DNA of 64,000 bases from Thalassotalea euphylliae (lineage in GTDB: Bacteria > Pseudomonadota > Gammaproteobacteria > Enterobacterales > Alteromonadaceae). The stretch is from assembly GCF_003390375.1 (NCBI RefSeq), contig NZ_QUOT01000001.1, positions 2,542,001 through 2,606,000 of the forward strand, given 5' to 3'. The position numbers were made by a program, and so were the translations under genes. This document shows, piece after piece, positions 24,220 to 34,135 of this stretch. Under the pieces are notes generated by a model, which ran no database searches, was not told the DNA's origin, and was given only the letters and a program-made list of their open reading frames with translations. How positions within the stretch are numbered: the first letter of the stretch is position 1; the number at the start of each line of letters is the position of its first letter.

Positions 24220-26109
24220 ATGTGGTATCAAGATACATTTGATGTAATTGTTGTTGGTGGTGGTCATGCTGGCACTGAAGCTTGTTTGGCTGCAGCTCGA
24301 ATGGGCTGTAAAACCCTATTGCTAACACACAATATTGATACCCTTGGACAAATGTCATGTAATCCTGCGATCGGCGGGATCGGCAAAGGGCATTTAGTGA
24401 AAGAGATCGATGCACTAGGCGGGCTAATGGCAACAGCGATTGATCACGCTGCGATCCAATTTAGAACCTTGAATGCTAGTAAAGGGCCTGCTGTTAGAGC
24501 AACGAGAGCACAAGCTGATCGCGCTTTATATCGCTCAGTTGTGCGCCACACACTGGAAGACCAACCAAATCTGACCATCTTTCAACAACCTTGTGATGAC
24601 TTGATCTTAGAAAACGATCAAGTGGTCGGTGTTTCTACGCAAATGGGCTTAAAGTTCAAAGGTAATGCAGTCGTACTTACTGTGGGAACTTTCCTTGCTG
24701 GTCAGATCCATATTGGTCTTAACAATTATCAAGGTGGACGTGCTGGTGATCCTGCTTCAGTAAATTTAGCTTCTCGTCTGCGCGATATGCCATTTCGAAT
24801 TGATCGCTTAAAAACAGGTACACCGCCGCGTTTAGATGCACGAACGTTAGACTTTTCGGTGATGCAAGAGCAACCTGGTGATACACCAAGACCAATTTTC
24901 TCGTTTATGGGATCTCATGACGATCACCCAGAGCAGATCTCTTGCTACATCACCCATACTAACGAGAAAACGCACGACATTATCCGCTCTGGCTTGGATC
25001 GCTCGCCGATGTATACCGGTGTTATTGAAGGAATTGGTCCACGCTATTGCCCATCAATTGAAGATAAGATCATGCGTTTTGCCGACAAAGATACCCACCA
25101 GATCTTTGTTGAGCCAGAAGGCTTAACAACGCATGAAGTCTACCCTAATGGTATTTCAACGAGCTTGCCATTTGATGTGCAAATGAATTTAGTTCGATCG
25201 ATCAAAGGCTTTGAAAATGCGCACATTACTCGCCCTGGCTATGCCATCGAGTACGACTTCTTCGATCCTCGCGATTTAAAACAAACGTTGGAAAGCAAGT
25301 TTGTGAATAACCTTTACTTTGCTGGCCAAATTAACGGTACGACAGGTTATGAAGAAGCAGGTGCTCAAGGTTTAGTGGCGGCAACGAATGCGGCATTGCG
25401 TGTTCAAGGTAAAGATGAGTGGATCATTGGTCGTGATCAAGCCTATATGGGCGTGTTAATCGATGATCTTGCGACCTTAGGCACTAAAGAGCCCTACCGT
25501 ATGTTTACTTCGCGTGCTGAATATCGCTTATTGCTACGTGAAGACAATGCCGATATTCGTTTAACAGAGAAAGGTCGTGAGTTAGGCTTAGTTGACGATG
25601 CGCGATGGGCACGCTTTAACGAGAAAATGGACAATATCGAGCAAGAGCGCCAACGCTTAAAATCGGTATGGGTGCAAAAAGATCATCCCGCGACGGCTGA
25701 ATTAAATCCGCAATTAAAGAACCCAATCAGCAAAGAAGCGACGTTAGAAGATATTTTACGTCGCCCAGAAACCAAATATGCACAAGTGATGTCGATTGAC
25801 GCTTTTGGCCCAGCGATTGAAGATCTGCAAGCGGCTGAACAAGTAGAGATCCAAATTAAGTATCAAGGCTATATCGATCGCCAAATGGATGAAATTGAAA
25901 AGAAAAAGCGTCACGAAAATACCGTCATCCCTGTAGATTTCGATTACAGCCAAATCTCTGGCTTATCCAATGAAGTCGTTGCCAAGCTTACCGATGCTCG
26001 CCCAGAAACCTTAGGCAAGGCGTCACGTATTTCGGGAATTACTCCTGCGGCGATTTCATTATTGCTGGTATACTTGAAAAAACACGGCTTATTGCGCAAA
26101 ACCGCCTAA
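24220..26109 (+). CDS. mnmG: tRNA modification protein MnmG (GidA)
   Basis: FAD-dependent partner of MnmE in making cmnm5U34 in tRNA. From the ATG at 24220 it is 629 residues, equal to E. coli. The dinucleotide-binding motif is VIVVGGGHAGTEACLAA. GIGKGHLVKEIDALGG, TGTPPRLDARTLDF and GQINGTTGYEEAGAQGL are conserved family sequences. An upstream GTG at 24208 is open but the ATG matches the usual MFYP/MWYQ start. It borders oriC, so its transcription may affect initiation, and it likely leads an operon with rsmG and parAB. Confidence 0.97.
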   Translation: MWYQDTFDVIVVGGGHAGTEACLAAARMGCKTLLLTHNIDTLGQMSCNPAIGGIGKGHLVKEIDALGGLMATAIDHAAIQFRTLNASKGPAVRATRAQADRALYRSVVRHTLEDQPNLTIFQQPCDDLILENDQVVGVSTQMGLKFKGNAVVLTVGTFLAGQIHIGLNNYQGGRAGDPASVNLASRLRDMPFRIDRLKTGTPPRLDARTLDFSVMQEQPGDTPRPIFSFMGSHDDHPEQISCYITHTNEKTHDIIRSGLDRSPMYTGVIEGIGPRYCPSIEDKIMRFADKDTHQIFVEPEGLTTHEVYPNGISTSLPFDVQMNLVRSIKGFENAHITRPGYAIEYDFFDPRDLKQTLESKFVNNLYFAGQINGTTGYEEAGAQGLVAATNAALRVQGKDEWIIGRDQAYMGVLIDDLATLGTKEPYRMFTSRAEYRLLLREDNADIRLTEKGRELGLVDDARWARFNEKMDNIEQERQRLKSVWVQKDHPATAELNPQLKNPISKEATLEDILRRPETKYAQVMSIDAFGPAIEDLQAAEQVEIQIKYQGYIDRQMDEIEKKKRHENTVIPVDFDYSQISGLSNEVVAKLTDARPETLGKASRISGITPAAISLLLVYLKKHGLLRKTA

Positions 26110-26175
26110 CGTATTAATGCGTTTAGGCAAGCGCACAGACTAACGCTTGCTTAGCAAAACAATAGACAAAATTAG

Positions 26176-26802
26176 ATGTTGGCAGATAAATTACGCGCCC
26201 TTGTGGCGCAAACTGATATTTCCTTAACCGATCTTCAATTTAATCAGTTAATTCAATACGTCGAACTACTCGACAAATGGAATAAAACCTACAACTTGAC
26301 TTCCGTCCGCAATCCAGAAGAAATGTTGGTTAAACATATTCTTGATAGCCTAGTTGTTGGTCAATTACTCAATGGTAATCGCTTTATCGATGTTGGCACT
26401 GGTCCAGGCTTGCCTGGCATTCCTCTTGCCATATTGTATCCTGAGCGGAATTTTGTATTATTAGATAGCTTAGGAAAACGTATTACGTTTTTACGCCAAG
26501 TTGTCTATCAATTGAAGTTAACCAATGTCGAGCCTGTGCAATCGCGGGTTGAAGCACATATTCCAGCACAAGCATTTGATGGAGTGTTAAGCCGCGCATT
26601 TTCTTCATTGCAAGACATGGTGTCTTGGTGTCATCACTTGATTGACAGTGAAACTGGCCGTTTTTATGCGCTAAAGGGACAATACCCAGAAGATGAGCTG
26701 GATGCTTTACCTGAAAATGTTACGTTAGTGGCAAGTCATGAATTGCATGTTCCTGAATTAACCGGCGAACGACACTTAATCGAATTGAAAAAGAATAACT
26801 AG
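26176..26802 (+). CDS. rsmG: 16S rRNA (guanine-N7) methyltransferase RsmG
   Basis: Methylates G527 of 16S rRNA with SAM. 208 residues (207 in E. coli). The SAM site is FIDVGTGPGLPGIPLAI and YNLTSVRNPEEMLVKHILDS is the family signature near the N-terminus. Formerly gidB; it follows mnmG and precedes parA by 14 bases, as in many proteobacteria. Confidence 0.97.
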   Translation: MLADKLRALVAQTDISLTDLQFNQLIQYVELLDKWNKTYNLTSVRNPEEMLVKHILDSLVVGQLLNGNRFIDVGTGPGLPGIPLAILYPERNFVLLDSLGKRITFLRQVVYQLKLTNVEPVQSRVEAHIPAQAFDGVLSRAFSSLQDMVSWCHHLIDSETGRFYALKGQYPEDELDALPENVTLVASHELHVPELTGERHLIELKKNN

Positions 26803-26816
26803 ACTTCGAGGCACTT

Positions 26817-27617
26817 GTGGGCAGAATTATTGCGGTTGCAAACCAAAAAGGTGGCGTGGGCAAAACCACGACATCAGTCAATTTAGCTGCTTCGTTAGCG
26901 GCAACCAAACGAAAAGTATTATTGATTGATCTTGATCCTCAAGGTAATGCCACTATGGGTAGTGGTATCGACAAATATGAAGATTTGGTCACTAGTTACG
27001 AACTACTGGTCGAGCAAAAGCCGTTTGACGAAGTCGTTTATCGTGAAACTTCAGGTTTATACGATCTGATTGCTGGCAATGCGGATGTCACCGCGGCAGA
27101 AATCAAATTAATGGAAGTATTTGCGAGGGAACTGAGACTACGCAATGCCTTGGAACCCGTAAAAGATGACTATGATTTTATTATCATTGACTGTCCACCG
27201 TCGCTAAACATGTTAACGGTGAATGCCATGGCAGCGGCAGATTCGGTGTTAGTACCAATGCAGTGTGAATATTATGCACTGGAAGGGCTGACCGCGTTGA
27301 TGGAAACTATTTCTCAACTGACCTCAGTAGTGAACAGCGAATTAAAGATTGAGGGAATCCTACGAACCATGTACGATCCGCGCAATCGCTTAGCCAATGA
27401 TGTTTCTGAGCAGTTAAAGCGTCATTTTGGTGATAAAGTCTATCGCACCGTTATTCCAAGAAATGTTCGTCTCGCCGAAGCGCCAAGCTTTGGTGCGCCT
27501 GTGATGTATTACGATAAATCATCAACAGGTGCGAAAGCGTATTTAGCGCTTGCTGGTGAAATATTAAGACGCGAAGAACTGGCTAAGCAGCCAAAAACTG
27601 AAGAAGTCACTGACTAA
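26817..27617 (+). CDS. parA: Chromosome partitioning ATPase ParA
   Basis: Soj/ParA-type ATPase that moves ParB-parS complexes over the nucleoid. 266 residues from a GTG start with GAGG upstream. The deviant Walker A is NQKGGVGKTTT with the signature lysine, followed by LLIDLDPQGNATMGSG and the Walker B region FIIIDCPPSLNMLTVNA. Followed by parB after 44 bases. Candidate parS sites are in recF, about 18 kb away. Confidence 0.96.
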   Translation: MGRIIAVANQKGGVGKTTTSVNLAASLAATKRKVLLIDLDPQGNATMGSGIDKYEDLVTSYELLVEQKPFDEVVYRETSGLYDLIAGNADVTAAEIKLMEVFARELRLRNALEPVKDDYDFIIIDCPPSLNMLTVNAMAAADSVLVPMQCEYYALEGLTALMETISQLTSVVNSELKIEGILRTMYDPRNRLANDVSEQLKRHFGDKVYRTVIPRNVRLAEAPSFGAPVMYYDKSSTGAKAYLALAGEILRREELAKQPKTEEVTD

Positions 27618-27661
27618 TAAATATAAACGTCACTTAAAATAACAATATTTGAAGGATTGAT

Positions 27662-28552
27662 ATGAGCCCTGCAAAACGTCGCGGTTTAGGCCGAGGTTTA
27701 GATGCTTTGTTAACACAAGCCCCTAAGGCTGATGAAAATGTTGATAACGACATGCAAGACGTTAGTGCAGCACCAGAAAAAGGTGAATTGCGTAAATTAC
27801 CGATTGAGCAATTGCAACCGGGTAAATATCAACCGCGCAAAGATATGTCGCCGGATGCCTTAGAAGAATTATCCAGTTCTATTAAGGCACAAGGTATTAT
27901 CCAGCCAATCGTTGTGCGCAGTGTTGGTGATCACCAATACGAAATTATTGCTGGTGAACGCCGTTGGCGGGCAGCTCAACTAGCTGAACTTGCTGAAGTC
28001 CCATGTTTAGTTAAAGATGTAGCCGATGAAGCCGCTGTCGCGATCGCACTCATTGAAAACATTCAACGTGAAGATCTCAATGCGATGGAAGAAGCGATAG
28101 CATTAGAGCGTTTATTGACTGAGTTTGAACTAACTCACCAAGAAGTCGCCGAGGCGGTAGGAAAATCTCGCACAACTGTGACTAACTTACTGCGTTTAAA
28201 TAACCTGAATGACGAAGTAAAAACCTTGCTAGAGCACGGTGATATTGAAATGGGTCACGCCCGTGCTTTGTTATCACTTGAAGGCGATGTGCAAAACACT
28301 ACTGCACGTACTGTTGTGGCAAAAGAGCTGACAGTGCGTGAAACAGAAGCCTTAATTAAAAAAGTGCAAGAGCCGCCAGCAGAAAAAGCGCCACAACAAC
28401 CAGATCCCAACACAGTGTCATTGGAACAACGCCTAGCTGAGCGTCTAGGATCGCAAGTGTCGATCAGCCACAACAAAAAAGGCAAAGGCAAGCTGGTGAT
28501 TTCTTATACCAACCTTGAAGAACTTGACGGCATTTTGGCGAAAATTCACTAA
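27662..28552 (+). CDS. parB: Chromosome partitioning protein ParB
   Basis: A CTPase clamp that loads at parS and spreads. 296 residues with the basic N-terminus KRRGLGRGLDALL, which stimulates ParA. The conserved ParB boxes follow, GERRWRAAQLA and ENIQREDLNAMEEA, then a helix-turn-helix (HQEVAEAVGKSRTTVTNLLR) that contacts parS and a C-terminal dimer domain. The ATG has GAAGGA upstream. Two perfect parS sites sit in recF. Confidence 0.96.
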   Translation: MSPAKRRGLGRGLDALLTQAPKADENVDNDMQDVSAAPEKGELRKLPIEQLQPGKYQPRKDMSPDALEELSSSIKAQGIIQPIVVRSVGDHQYEIIAGERRWRAAQLAELAEVPCLVKDVADEAAVAIALIENIQREDLNAMEEAIALERLLTEFELTHQEVAEAVGKSRTTVTNLLRLNNLNDEVKTLLEHGDIEMGHARALLSLEGDVQNTTARTVVAKELTVRETEALIKKVQEPPAEKAPQQPDPNTVSLEQRLAERLGSQVSISHNKKGKGKLVISYTNLEELDGILAKIH

Positions 28553-28589
28553 TTCCTGAGTTTCTACCTTAAACCCATTTATACCCAAA

Positions 28590-28630
28590 AAAGATAGTGT
28601 TGTTGTTAGCCGTCAACACTATTTTTCTTT
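28590..28630 (+). terminator. parAB terminator
   Basis: Stem ATAGTGTTG pairs with CAACACTAT (28613-28622) and is followed by a T-rich run TTTTCTTTTT. Confidence 0.85.
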
Positions 28631-28997
28631 TTATTTTCTGCTATTCGTTGTTGATTCGTAATTGATGCTATCACTTTTAATTACCCTATTAAATATAGGG
28701 AGTTAATTCGGCTTTTCATACTACAGACAATAATTTAAATATTTGATATTGTTGGTTATATATAAAAATATGTTAACCAGTAAGTTAAATTATTCAATTC
28801 GAACATTTAGGTATCAATTTCCTCAATGTTACACATTTTTCACATATTCTCTTTTTTCGTACAAAATACCAGCGTTCGTAGCCCTATTTGGTTGCAATAA
28901 AACCGTAATTAAGTATACTTGCGAGGATTTTTTGAGTTGAAATTTTCTCACTCAAAAAATGTAGGTTTTACGAAGGTTTTCGTTAGAGGTTATCAGT
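28631..28997 (+). promoter_or_regulatory. atp operon leader with a hairpin
   Basis: A 367-bp AT-rich gap without a convincing gene. An 11-bp stem, ATTTTTTGAGT (28927-28937) with ACTCAAAAAAT (28950-28960), lies some 40 bases before atpI. The atp promoter must lie in this stretch; I cannot place it exactly. The hairpin may limit or stabilise the leader. Confidence 0.5.
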
Positions 28998-29390
28998 GTG
29001 AATCAGTTGGTTAAGCCCGGTCGCAATTTAGCGCGGCAACAATTGATTTTTGCCTCTACACTAACTCTAATTTCTACAGTACTGATTTATTTTAGTTGGG
29101 GGTTAAGCCATGCCCAGTCAGCCTTGGTTGGCGGTTGTATCGGCATAATCCCTAATTTTGTGTTTGCCCTGTATGCGTTCAAATTTGCAGGAGCTAGCGC
29201 CGCCAAACAAGTAATGGATTCATTCTTTAAAGGCGCAAAAATAAAAATGGTTCTAACGGCGCTATTATTTGCTTTGAGTTTCAAGTTTCTCGATTTATCG
29301 TTAGCCCCATTTTTTTGCACATATATAATCGCGGTCGTGTCTCCCATTGTCTACGCCGCATTGAGCAGATTTACTTTTAATCAACAATAA
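28998..29390 (+). CDS. atpI: ATP synthase subunit I
   Basis: A small membrane protein thought to help assemble the c-ring. 130 residues with four predicted membrane helices, including LIFASTLTLISTVLIYFSWGL and ALVGGCIGIIPNFVFALYAF. The start is a GTG with AGAGGTTATC upstream. First gene of the operon, as in E. coli, directly before atpB. Confidence 0.92.
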   Translation: MNQLVKPGRNLARQQLIFASTLTLISTVLIYFSWGLSHAQSALVGGCIGIIPNFVFALYAFKFAGASAAKQVMDSFFKGAKIKMVLTALLFALSFKFLDLSLAPFFCTYIIAVVSPIVYAALSRFTFNQQ

Positions 29391-29402
29391 TTGGGATACA
29401 AG

Positions 29403-30230
29403 ATGGCAGCAGATACTGGCTCTTATATCAAGCACCATTTGACTAACGCGAAAATGTGTATGTCTGACGGCGGCGTCGCTTTTAACAAAGCGTGTGCTGA
29501 TGCCGGCTTCTGGACATTACACGTTGATACGCTTGCTTGGTCAATTGTTCTAGGCTTGGTTTTCTTACTTACCTTCCGTTCAGTCGCTAAAAAAGCAACG
29601 ACAGGCGTTCCGAGCAAACTTCAGTGTGCTGTGGAAATGGTTGTCGAGTTTGTTGACAAGAGCGTAAAAGAAACATTTCATGGTAAAAACGCGCTGATTG
29701 CGCCATTGTCATTAACTATCTTCGTATGGGTATTGTTAATGAACGCAATGGACTGGGTACCAGTTGACTGGATCCCAACTATTGCAGGTCTAATTGGTCA
29801 ATACGGTTTTGGTATGGACCCTCACGATGTTTACATCAAATCAGTACCAACCACTGATATGAACATGACATTTGCCCTTTCAATTGGTGTATTTGCATTA
29901 ATTATCTACTACTCAATTAAAGTAAAAGGTATTGGTGGTTTCACTAAAGAGCTAACCATGCAGCCATTTGGCCATTGGGCATTTATTCCAGTGAACTTCA
30001 TCTTGGAAACCGTTACTTTGATTGCGCGTCCAGTGTCATTAGCACTACGTCTGTTTGGTAACTTGTACGCAGGTGAATTGATCTTTATTTTGATCGCAAC
30101 CATTGGTTTATTCCAATTACCGGTTCACTTCCTATGGGCTGCGTTCCACTTGTTAGTAATTCCGCTTCAAGCCTTTATTTTCATGATGTTAACCATCGTG
30201 TACTTAAGCTTGGCGCATGAAGATCATTAA
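29403..30230 (+). CDS. atpB: F0F1 ATP synthase subunit a
   Basis: The proton-channel stator subunit. From the ATG at 29403 it is 275 residues (271 in E. coli). The essential arginine is in RPVSLALRLFGNLYAGEL, facing the c-ring carboxylate. Several membrane helices with LFQLPVHFLWAAFHLLVIP near the end. A TTG at 29391 opens the same frame but the ATG fits the family. Confidence 0.97.
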   Translation: MAADTGSYIKHHLTNAKMCMSDGGVAFNKACADAGFWTLHVDTLAWSIVLGLVFLLTFRSVAKKATTGVPSKLQCAVEMVVEFVDKSVKETFHGKNALIAPLSLTIFVWVLLMNAMDWVPVDWIPTIAGLIGQYGFGMDPHDVYIKSVPTTDMNMTFALSIGVFALIIYYSIKVKGIGGFTKELTMQPFGHWAFIPVNFILETVTLIARPVSLALRLFGNLYAGELIFILIATIGLFQLPVHFLWAAFHLLVIPLQAFIFMMLTIVYLSLAHEDH

Positions 30231-30343
30231 TTCTTTGGGACTGAATTAATAATTAAAAACCCAAAGGGTTATCAGGACAGGAAGTCCGCAACAATTTTTT
30301 ATTTTTTAACTTTATAACTTACTTTAAATAATCGGAGATTAAT

Positions 30344-30565
30344 ATGTTATATATCGCTGTTGCATTGCTAATCGGCTTAGGTGCTTTAGGTACTGCGATT
30401 GGTTTTGGTCTATTAGGTGGTAAATTCCTAGAGTCAGCGGCTCGTCAACCTGAGCTTGCACCTCAACTTCAAGTTAAAATGTTCATCGTAGCGGGTCTTA
30501 TCGATGCGATCGCAATGATCGGTGTTGGTATCGGTCTATATCTACTATTCGCTGTTGGTGCATAA
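30344..30565 (+). CDS. atpE: F0F1 ATP synthase subunit c
   Basis: The proteolipid of the rotor ring. 73 residues as a two-helix hairpin: a glycine-rich first helix (GLGALGTAIGFGLLGGKFLE), the polar loop ARQPEL and the second helix with the proton-carrying aspartate in AGLIDAIAMIG. Aspartate and no sodium-binding glutamate pattern suggests proton coupling. The N-terminus is a few residues shorter than in E. coli. CGGAG precedes the ATG. Confidence 0.97.
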   Translation: MLYIAVALLIGLGALGTAIGFGLLGGKFLESAARQPELAPQLQVKMFIVAGLIDAIAMIGVGIGLYLLFAVGA

Positions 30566-30616
30566 GAGTAACTCAACGAACCCTGCGAATTTAATAGATA
30601 TTAGGAGCTAACGAAT

Positions 30617-31087
30617 ATGAATATTAATGCCACCCTTATCGGTGAATCTATTGCATTTATCGTATTTGTAATCTTCTGCATGAAGTTTGTGTGGCCGCCA
30701 ATTATGGCTGCTATTGAAGACCGTCAGAAAACCATTGCTGATGGCCTTGCTGCTTCAGACCGTGCTGCGAAAGACCTTGAGCTTGCTCAAGAGAAAGCTG
30801 CTGCACAGTTAAAAGAAGCAAAAGCACAAGCTGCTGAGATCATTGAAGCTGCGAAAAAACGCGAAGCACAAATGATCGATGAAGCTGCTGAAAAAGCACA
30901 AGCCGAGCGCGAAAAAATTATCGCGTCTGGTCATGCAGAAATTGAGTCTGAGCGCAACCGTGCCAAAGAAGAGCTACGTCAGCAAGTGTCTGCGTTAGCT
31001 GTTGCTGGTGCCGAGAAAATTCTTGAGCGTTCAATTGATGCCGCTGCACACAGCGACATCTTAGATAAATTAGTCGCTGAACTTTAA
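30617..31087 (+). CDS. atpF: F0F1 ATP synthase subunit b
   Basis: Peripheral-stalk subunit, 156 residues as in E. coli. One N-terminal membrane helix (ESIAFIVFVIFCMKFVWPP) leads into a long alanine- and glutamate-rich coiled coil, which dimerises and binds delta on F1. AGGAG is upstream. Between atpE and atpH. Confidence 0.97.
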   Translation: MNINATLIGESIAFIVFVIFCMKFVWPPIMAAIEDRQKTIADGLAASDRAAKDLELAQEKAAAQLKEAKAQAAEIIEAAKKREAQMIDEAAEKAQAEREKIIASGHAEIESERNRAKEELRQQVSALAVAGAEKILERSIDAAAHSDILDKLVAEL

Positions 31088-31099
31088 GGGGTATAGAGC

Positions 31100-31633
31100 A
31101 TGTCTGAATTGACAACTATCGCTCGCCCTTACGCTAAAGCAGCGTTCGAATTTGCTGTTGAAGCTAAAGCGGTTGAAAACTGGTTAGAAATGCTAGTTTT
31201 TGCTGCTGAAGTTTCGAAAAATGACACCATTACTGGCTACCTTTCAGGTAATGCGTCAGTAGAACAAGCGAAGGAAGTTTTCCTTGGCGTGTGTGGTGAA
31301 CAGCTAAATGAACAAGGCCAAAACCTCGTGAAGGTAATGGCTGAGAACGAACGTCTGTTGGTGCTACCACAAGTTGCTGAACAATTCGCTGCCCTAAAAG
31401 CAGAGTTTGATAAAGAAGTAACTGTCGATGTGTCGTCTGCTGTTGAATTATCAGCTGACCAACAATCAAACATTAGCGCCGCGCTTGAAAAGCGTTTGGC
31501 TCGTAAAGTGAAGCTTAATTGTGTTGTTGACGCAAGTATCGTGTCTGGCTTGATCATCAAAGCTGACGACATGGTAATTGACGGGTCTATTCGAGGTAAA
31601 TTAGACCGTTTAGCAACAACAATGCAATCTTAA
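31100..31633 (+). CDS. atpH: F0F1 ATP synthase subunit delta
   Basis: Links F1 to the b stalk. 177 residues, the same as E. coli. N-terminal helical part IARPYAKAAFEFAVE and the conserved C-terminal SGLIIKADDMVIDGSIRGKL. 12 bases after atpF. Confidence 0.97.
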   Translation: MSELTTIARPYAKAAFEFAVEAKAVENWLEMLVFAAEVSKNDTITGYLSGNASVEQAKEVFLGVCGEQLNEQGQNLVKVMAENERLLVLPQVAEQFAALKAEFDKEVTVDVSSAVELSADQQSNISAALEKRLARKVKLNCVVDASIVSGLIIKADDMVIDGSIRGKLDRLATTMQS

Positions 31634-31646
31634 CGGGGAACAGAGC

Positions 31647-33188
31647 ATGCAACTGAATTCCACTGAAATCGCCGAACTGATCAAAAAACGAATTGAACAG
31701 TTTGACGTAGTTAGTGAAGCTCGTAACGAAGGTACTATCGTTTCTGTAACTGACGGTATCATTCGCATCCACGGTCTTGCTGATGTAATGCAAGGTGAGA
31801 TGATCGAACTTCCTGGCAACCGCTACGCAATCGCGCTTAACCTTGAGCGTGATTCAGTAGGTGCGGTTGTGATGGGTCCTTACGCAGACCTAGCAGAAGG
31901 CGTAAAAGTTAAAGGTACTGGCCGTATTTTGGAAGTACCAGTAGGTCGTGGTCTTTTAGGCCGCGTAGTTAACACTCTAGGTGAGCCGATTGACGGTAAA
32001 GGTCCAATCGACAACGATGGTTTCGCACCAATCGAAGTTGTAGCACCAGGTGTTATCGATCGTAAGTCTGTTGATGAGCCAGTACAAACTGGTATCAAGT
32101 CAATTGACTCAATGATTCCAATCGGTCGTGGTCAGCGTGAGCTTATCATCGGTGACCGTCAGGTAGGTAAATCAGCGATCGCATTAGATGCAATCATTAA
32201 CCAGAAGAACACTGGTATTAAGTCAATCTACGTAGCTGTTGGTCAAAAAGCATCAACTGTAGCTAACGTAGTACGTGCATTAGAAGAGCACGGCGCATTA
32301 GAAAACACAATCGTTGTTGTTGCGTCTGCATCAGAAGCTGCTGCACTTCAGTACTTAGCACCATACTCTGGTTGTACAATGGGTGAATACTTCCGTGACC
32401 GCGGTGAAGATGCGTTAATCGTATATGATGATTTGTCTAAGCAAGCTGTTGCTTACCGTCAAATTTCATTGCTACTTCGTCGTCCGCCAGGTCGTGAAGC
32501 ATACCCAGGTGACGTTTTCTACTTGCACTCACGTCTTCTAGAGCGTGCAGCGCGTGTAAACGAAGCTTATGTTGAGCGTTTCACTAACGGTGAAGTTAAA
32601 GGCCAAACAGGTTCATTAACAGCTTTACCTATCATTGAAACACAAGCGGGTGACGTTTCTGCATTCGTACCAACCAACGTAATTTCAATTACCGATGGTC
32701 AGATCTTCCTAGAGTCGAACTTATTCAACTCAGGTATTCGCCCAGCGGTTAACGCAGGTATCTCGGTATCTCGTGTTGGTGGTGCTGCACAAACTAAGAT
32801 CATCAAGAAGCTTGGTGGTGGTATCCGTTTAGCATTAGCTCAATACGCAGAATTAGCAGCCTTTGCTCAATTCGCTTCTGATCTTGACGATGCAACTCGT
32901 GCACAATTAGAGCACGGTCAGCGCGTTACTGAATTGATGAAGCAAAAGCAATTCAGCCCGCTATCTGTTGCTGAGACAGCTGTATCACTATTTGCTGCTG
33001 AAAAAGGCTACTTAAACGATGTTGCAATCAACAAAGTTGTAGACTTCGAAGCTGCATTGTTGTCTTACGTAAACAACGAGCAAGCTGAGTTGATGGCTAC
33101 TATCAACGAGAAAGGCGACTATAACAAAGATATTGAAGCAGGTTTGGTTAAAGCACTTGATACATTCAAGTCTACGCAAACTTGGTAA
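31647..33188 (+). CDS. atpA: F0F1 ATP synthase subunit alpha
   Basis: Regulatory nucleotide-binding subunit of F1. 513 residues, as in E. coli. Walker A is GDRQVGKSAIALD, Walker B is in DALIVYDDLSKQA, and PPGREAYPGDVFYLHSRLLE carries the family signature region. 13 bases after atpH, with GGGGAACAG upstream. Confidence 0.98.
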   Translation: MQLNSTEIAELIKKRIEQFDVVSEARNEGTIVSVTDGIIRIHGLADVMQGEMIELPGNRYAIALNLERDSVGAVVMGPYADLAEGVKVKGTGRILEVPVGRGLLGRVVNTLGEPIDGKGPIDNDGFAPIEVVAPGVIDRKSVDEPVQTGIKSIDSMIPIGRGQRELIIGDRQVGKSAIALDAIINQKNTGIKSIYVAVGQKASTVANVVRALEEHGALENTIVVVASASEAAALQYLAPYSGCTMGEYFRDRGEDALIVYDDLSKQAVAYRQISLLLRRPPGREAYPGDVFYLHSRLLERAARVNEAYVERFTNGEVKGQTGSLTALPIIETQAGDVSAFVPTNVISITDGQIFLESNLFNSGIRPAVNAGISVSRVGGAAQTKIIKKLGGGIRLALAQYAELAAFAQFASDLDDATRAQLEHGQRVTELMKQKQFSPLSVAETAVSLFAAEKGYLNDVAINKVVDFEAALLSYVNNEQAELMATINEKGDYNKDIEAGLVKALDTFKSTQTW

Positions 33189-33216
33189 TAGTTAACTTTT
33201 TCGGAGAGAAATAGTC

Positions 33217-34077
33217 ATGTCCGGCGCTAAAGAGATAAAATCGAAGATTGGAAGCGTACAAAATACGCAGAAGATCACCAGCGCAATGGAAATGGTTGCA
33301 GCCAGTAAAATGCGTAAAGCGCAAGATGCTATGGCTGCCTCTCGTCCATACGCTGAAAATATGCGAAATGTGATCGGTCACATCGCGCGAGGTAACTTAG
33401 AATACCGCCATCCATATATGGAAGAGCGTGAAGTTAAGCGCGTAGGCTATATCGTTGTCTCCACAGACCGTGGTCTTTGTGGCGGCTTGAACATTAATTT
33501 ATTCAAGCAAGTACTTGCTGATGCCGGTAAATGGCAATCAGAAGGCGCTGAAGTTGAATTTGCGTTAGTTGGCTCAAAAGCTACTGCGTTTTTCAACAAC
33601 ATGGGCGCTAAAGTATCGGCACAAATTTCTGGTCTAGGTGATCGTCCTTCAGTGACTGACCTAGTGGGTTCAGTACGCGTAATGTTGGACGCATACGACA
33701 ATGGCGAAATTGACAAGCTGTTCGTGGTTTACAACAAGTTTGTAAACACCATGACGCAGCAGCCGACAATCGATCAACTTTTACCTTTGCCTAAGTCAGA
33801 TGATGACGAAATTAAACACCGTTGGGATTACGTTTACGAACCTGATGCTCAAGTATTACTTGATCAGTTATTAGTTCGTTACACGGAATCGCAAGTGTAC
33901 CAAGGTGTGGTTGAGAACCTAGCATGTGAGCAAGCTGCTCGTATGGTTGCGATGAAAGCCGCAACTGATAATGCTGGTGACTTAATCGGTGAACTTCAAT
34001 TGGTATACAACAAGGCACGTCAAGCAAGTATCACACAAGAATTGAGTGAGATTTGTGCCGGTGCTGCCGCGGTTTAA
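33217..34077 (+). CDS. atpG: F0F1 ATP synthase subunit gamma
   Basis: The central rotating shaft of F1. 286 residues (287 in E. coli). The two terminal helices that form the coiled coil are visible: KEIKSKIGSVQNTQKITSAM at the start and NKARQASITQELSEICAGAA at the end. GGAGAG precedes the ATG. Confidence 0.97.
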   Translation: MSGAKEIKSKIGSVQNTQKITSAMEMVAASKMRKAQDAMAASRPYAENMRNVIGHIARGNLEYRHPYMEEREVKRVGYIVVSTDRGLCGGLNINLFKQVLADAGKWQSEGAEVEFALVGSKATAFFNNMGAKVSAQISGLGDRPSVTDLVGSVRVMLDAYDNGEIDKLFVVYNKFVNTMTQQPTIDQLLPLPKSDDDEIKHRWDYVYEPDAQVLLDQLLVRYTESQVYQGVVENLACEQAARMVAMKAATDNAGDLIGELQLVYNKARQASITQELSEICAGAAAV

Positions 34078-34135
34078 TTAAGCAAAGGTTCTTTTATTTA
34101 AAAAGTAAATAAGAGCAAAGATTAGAGGATTAAAC

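Noticed and set aside
28743..28940. 65-codon frame in the parB-atpI gap
   Set aside because: No ribosome binding site, A/T-driven composition, and it overlaps the atp leader hairpin.
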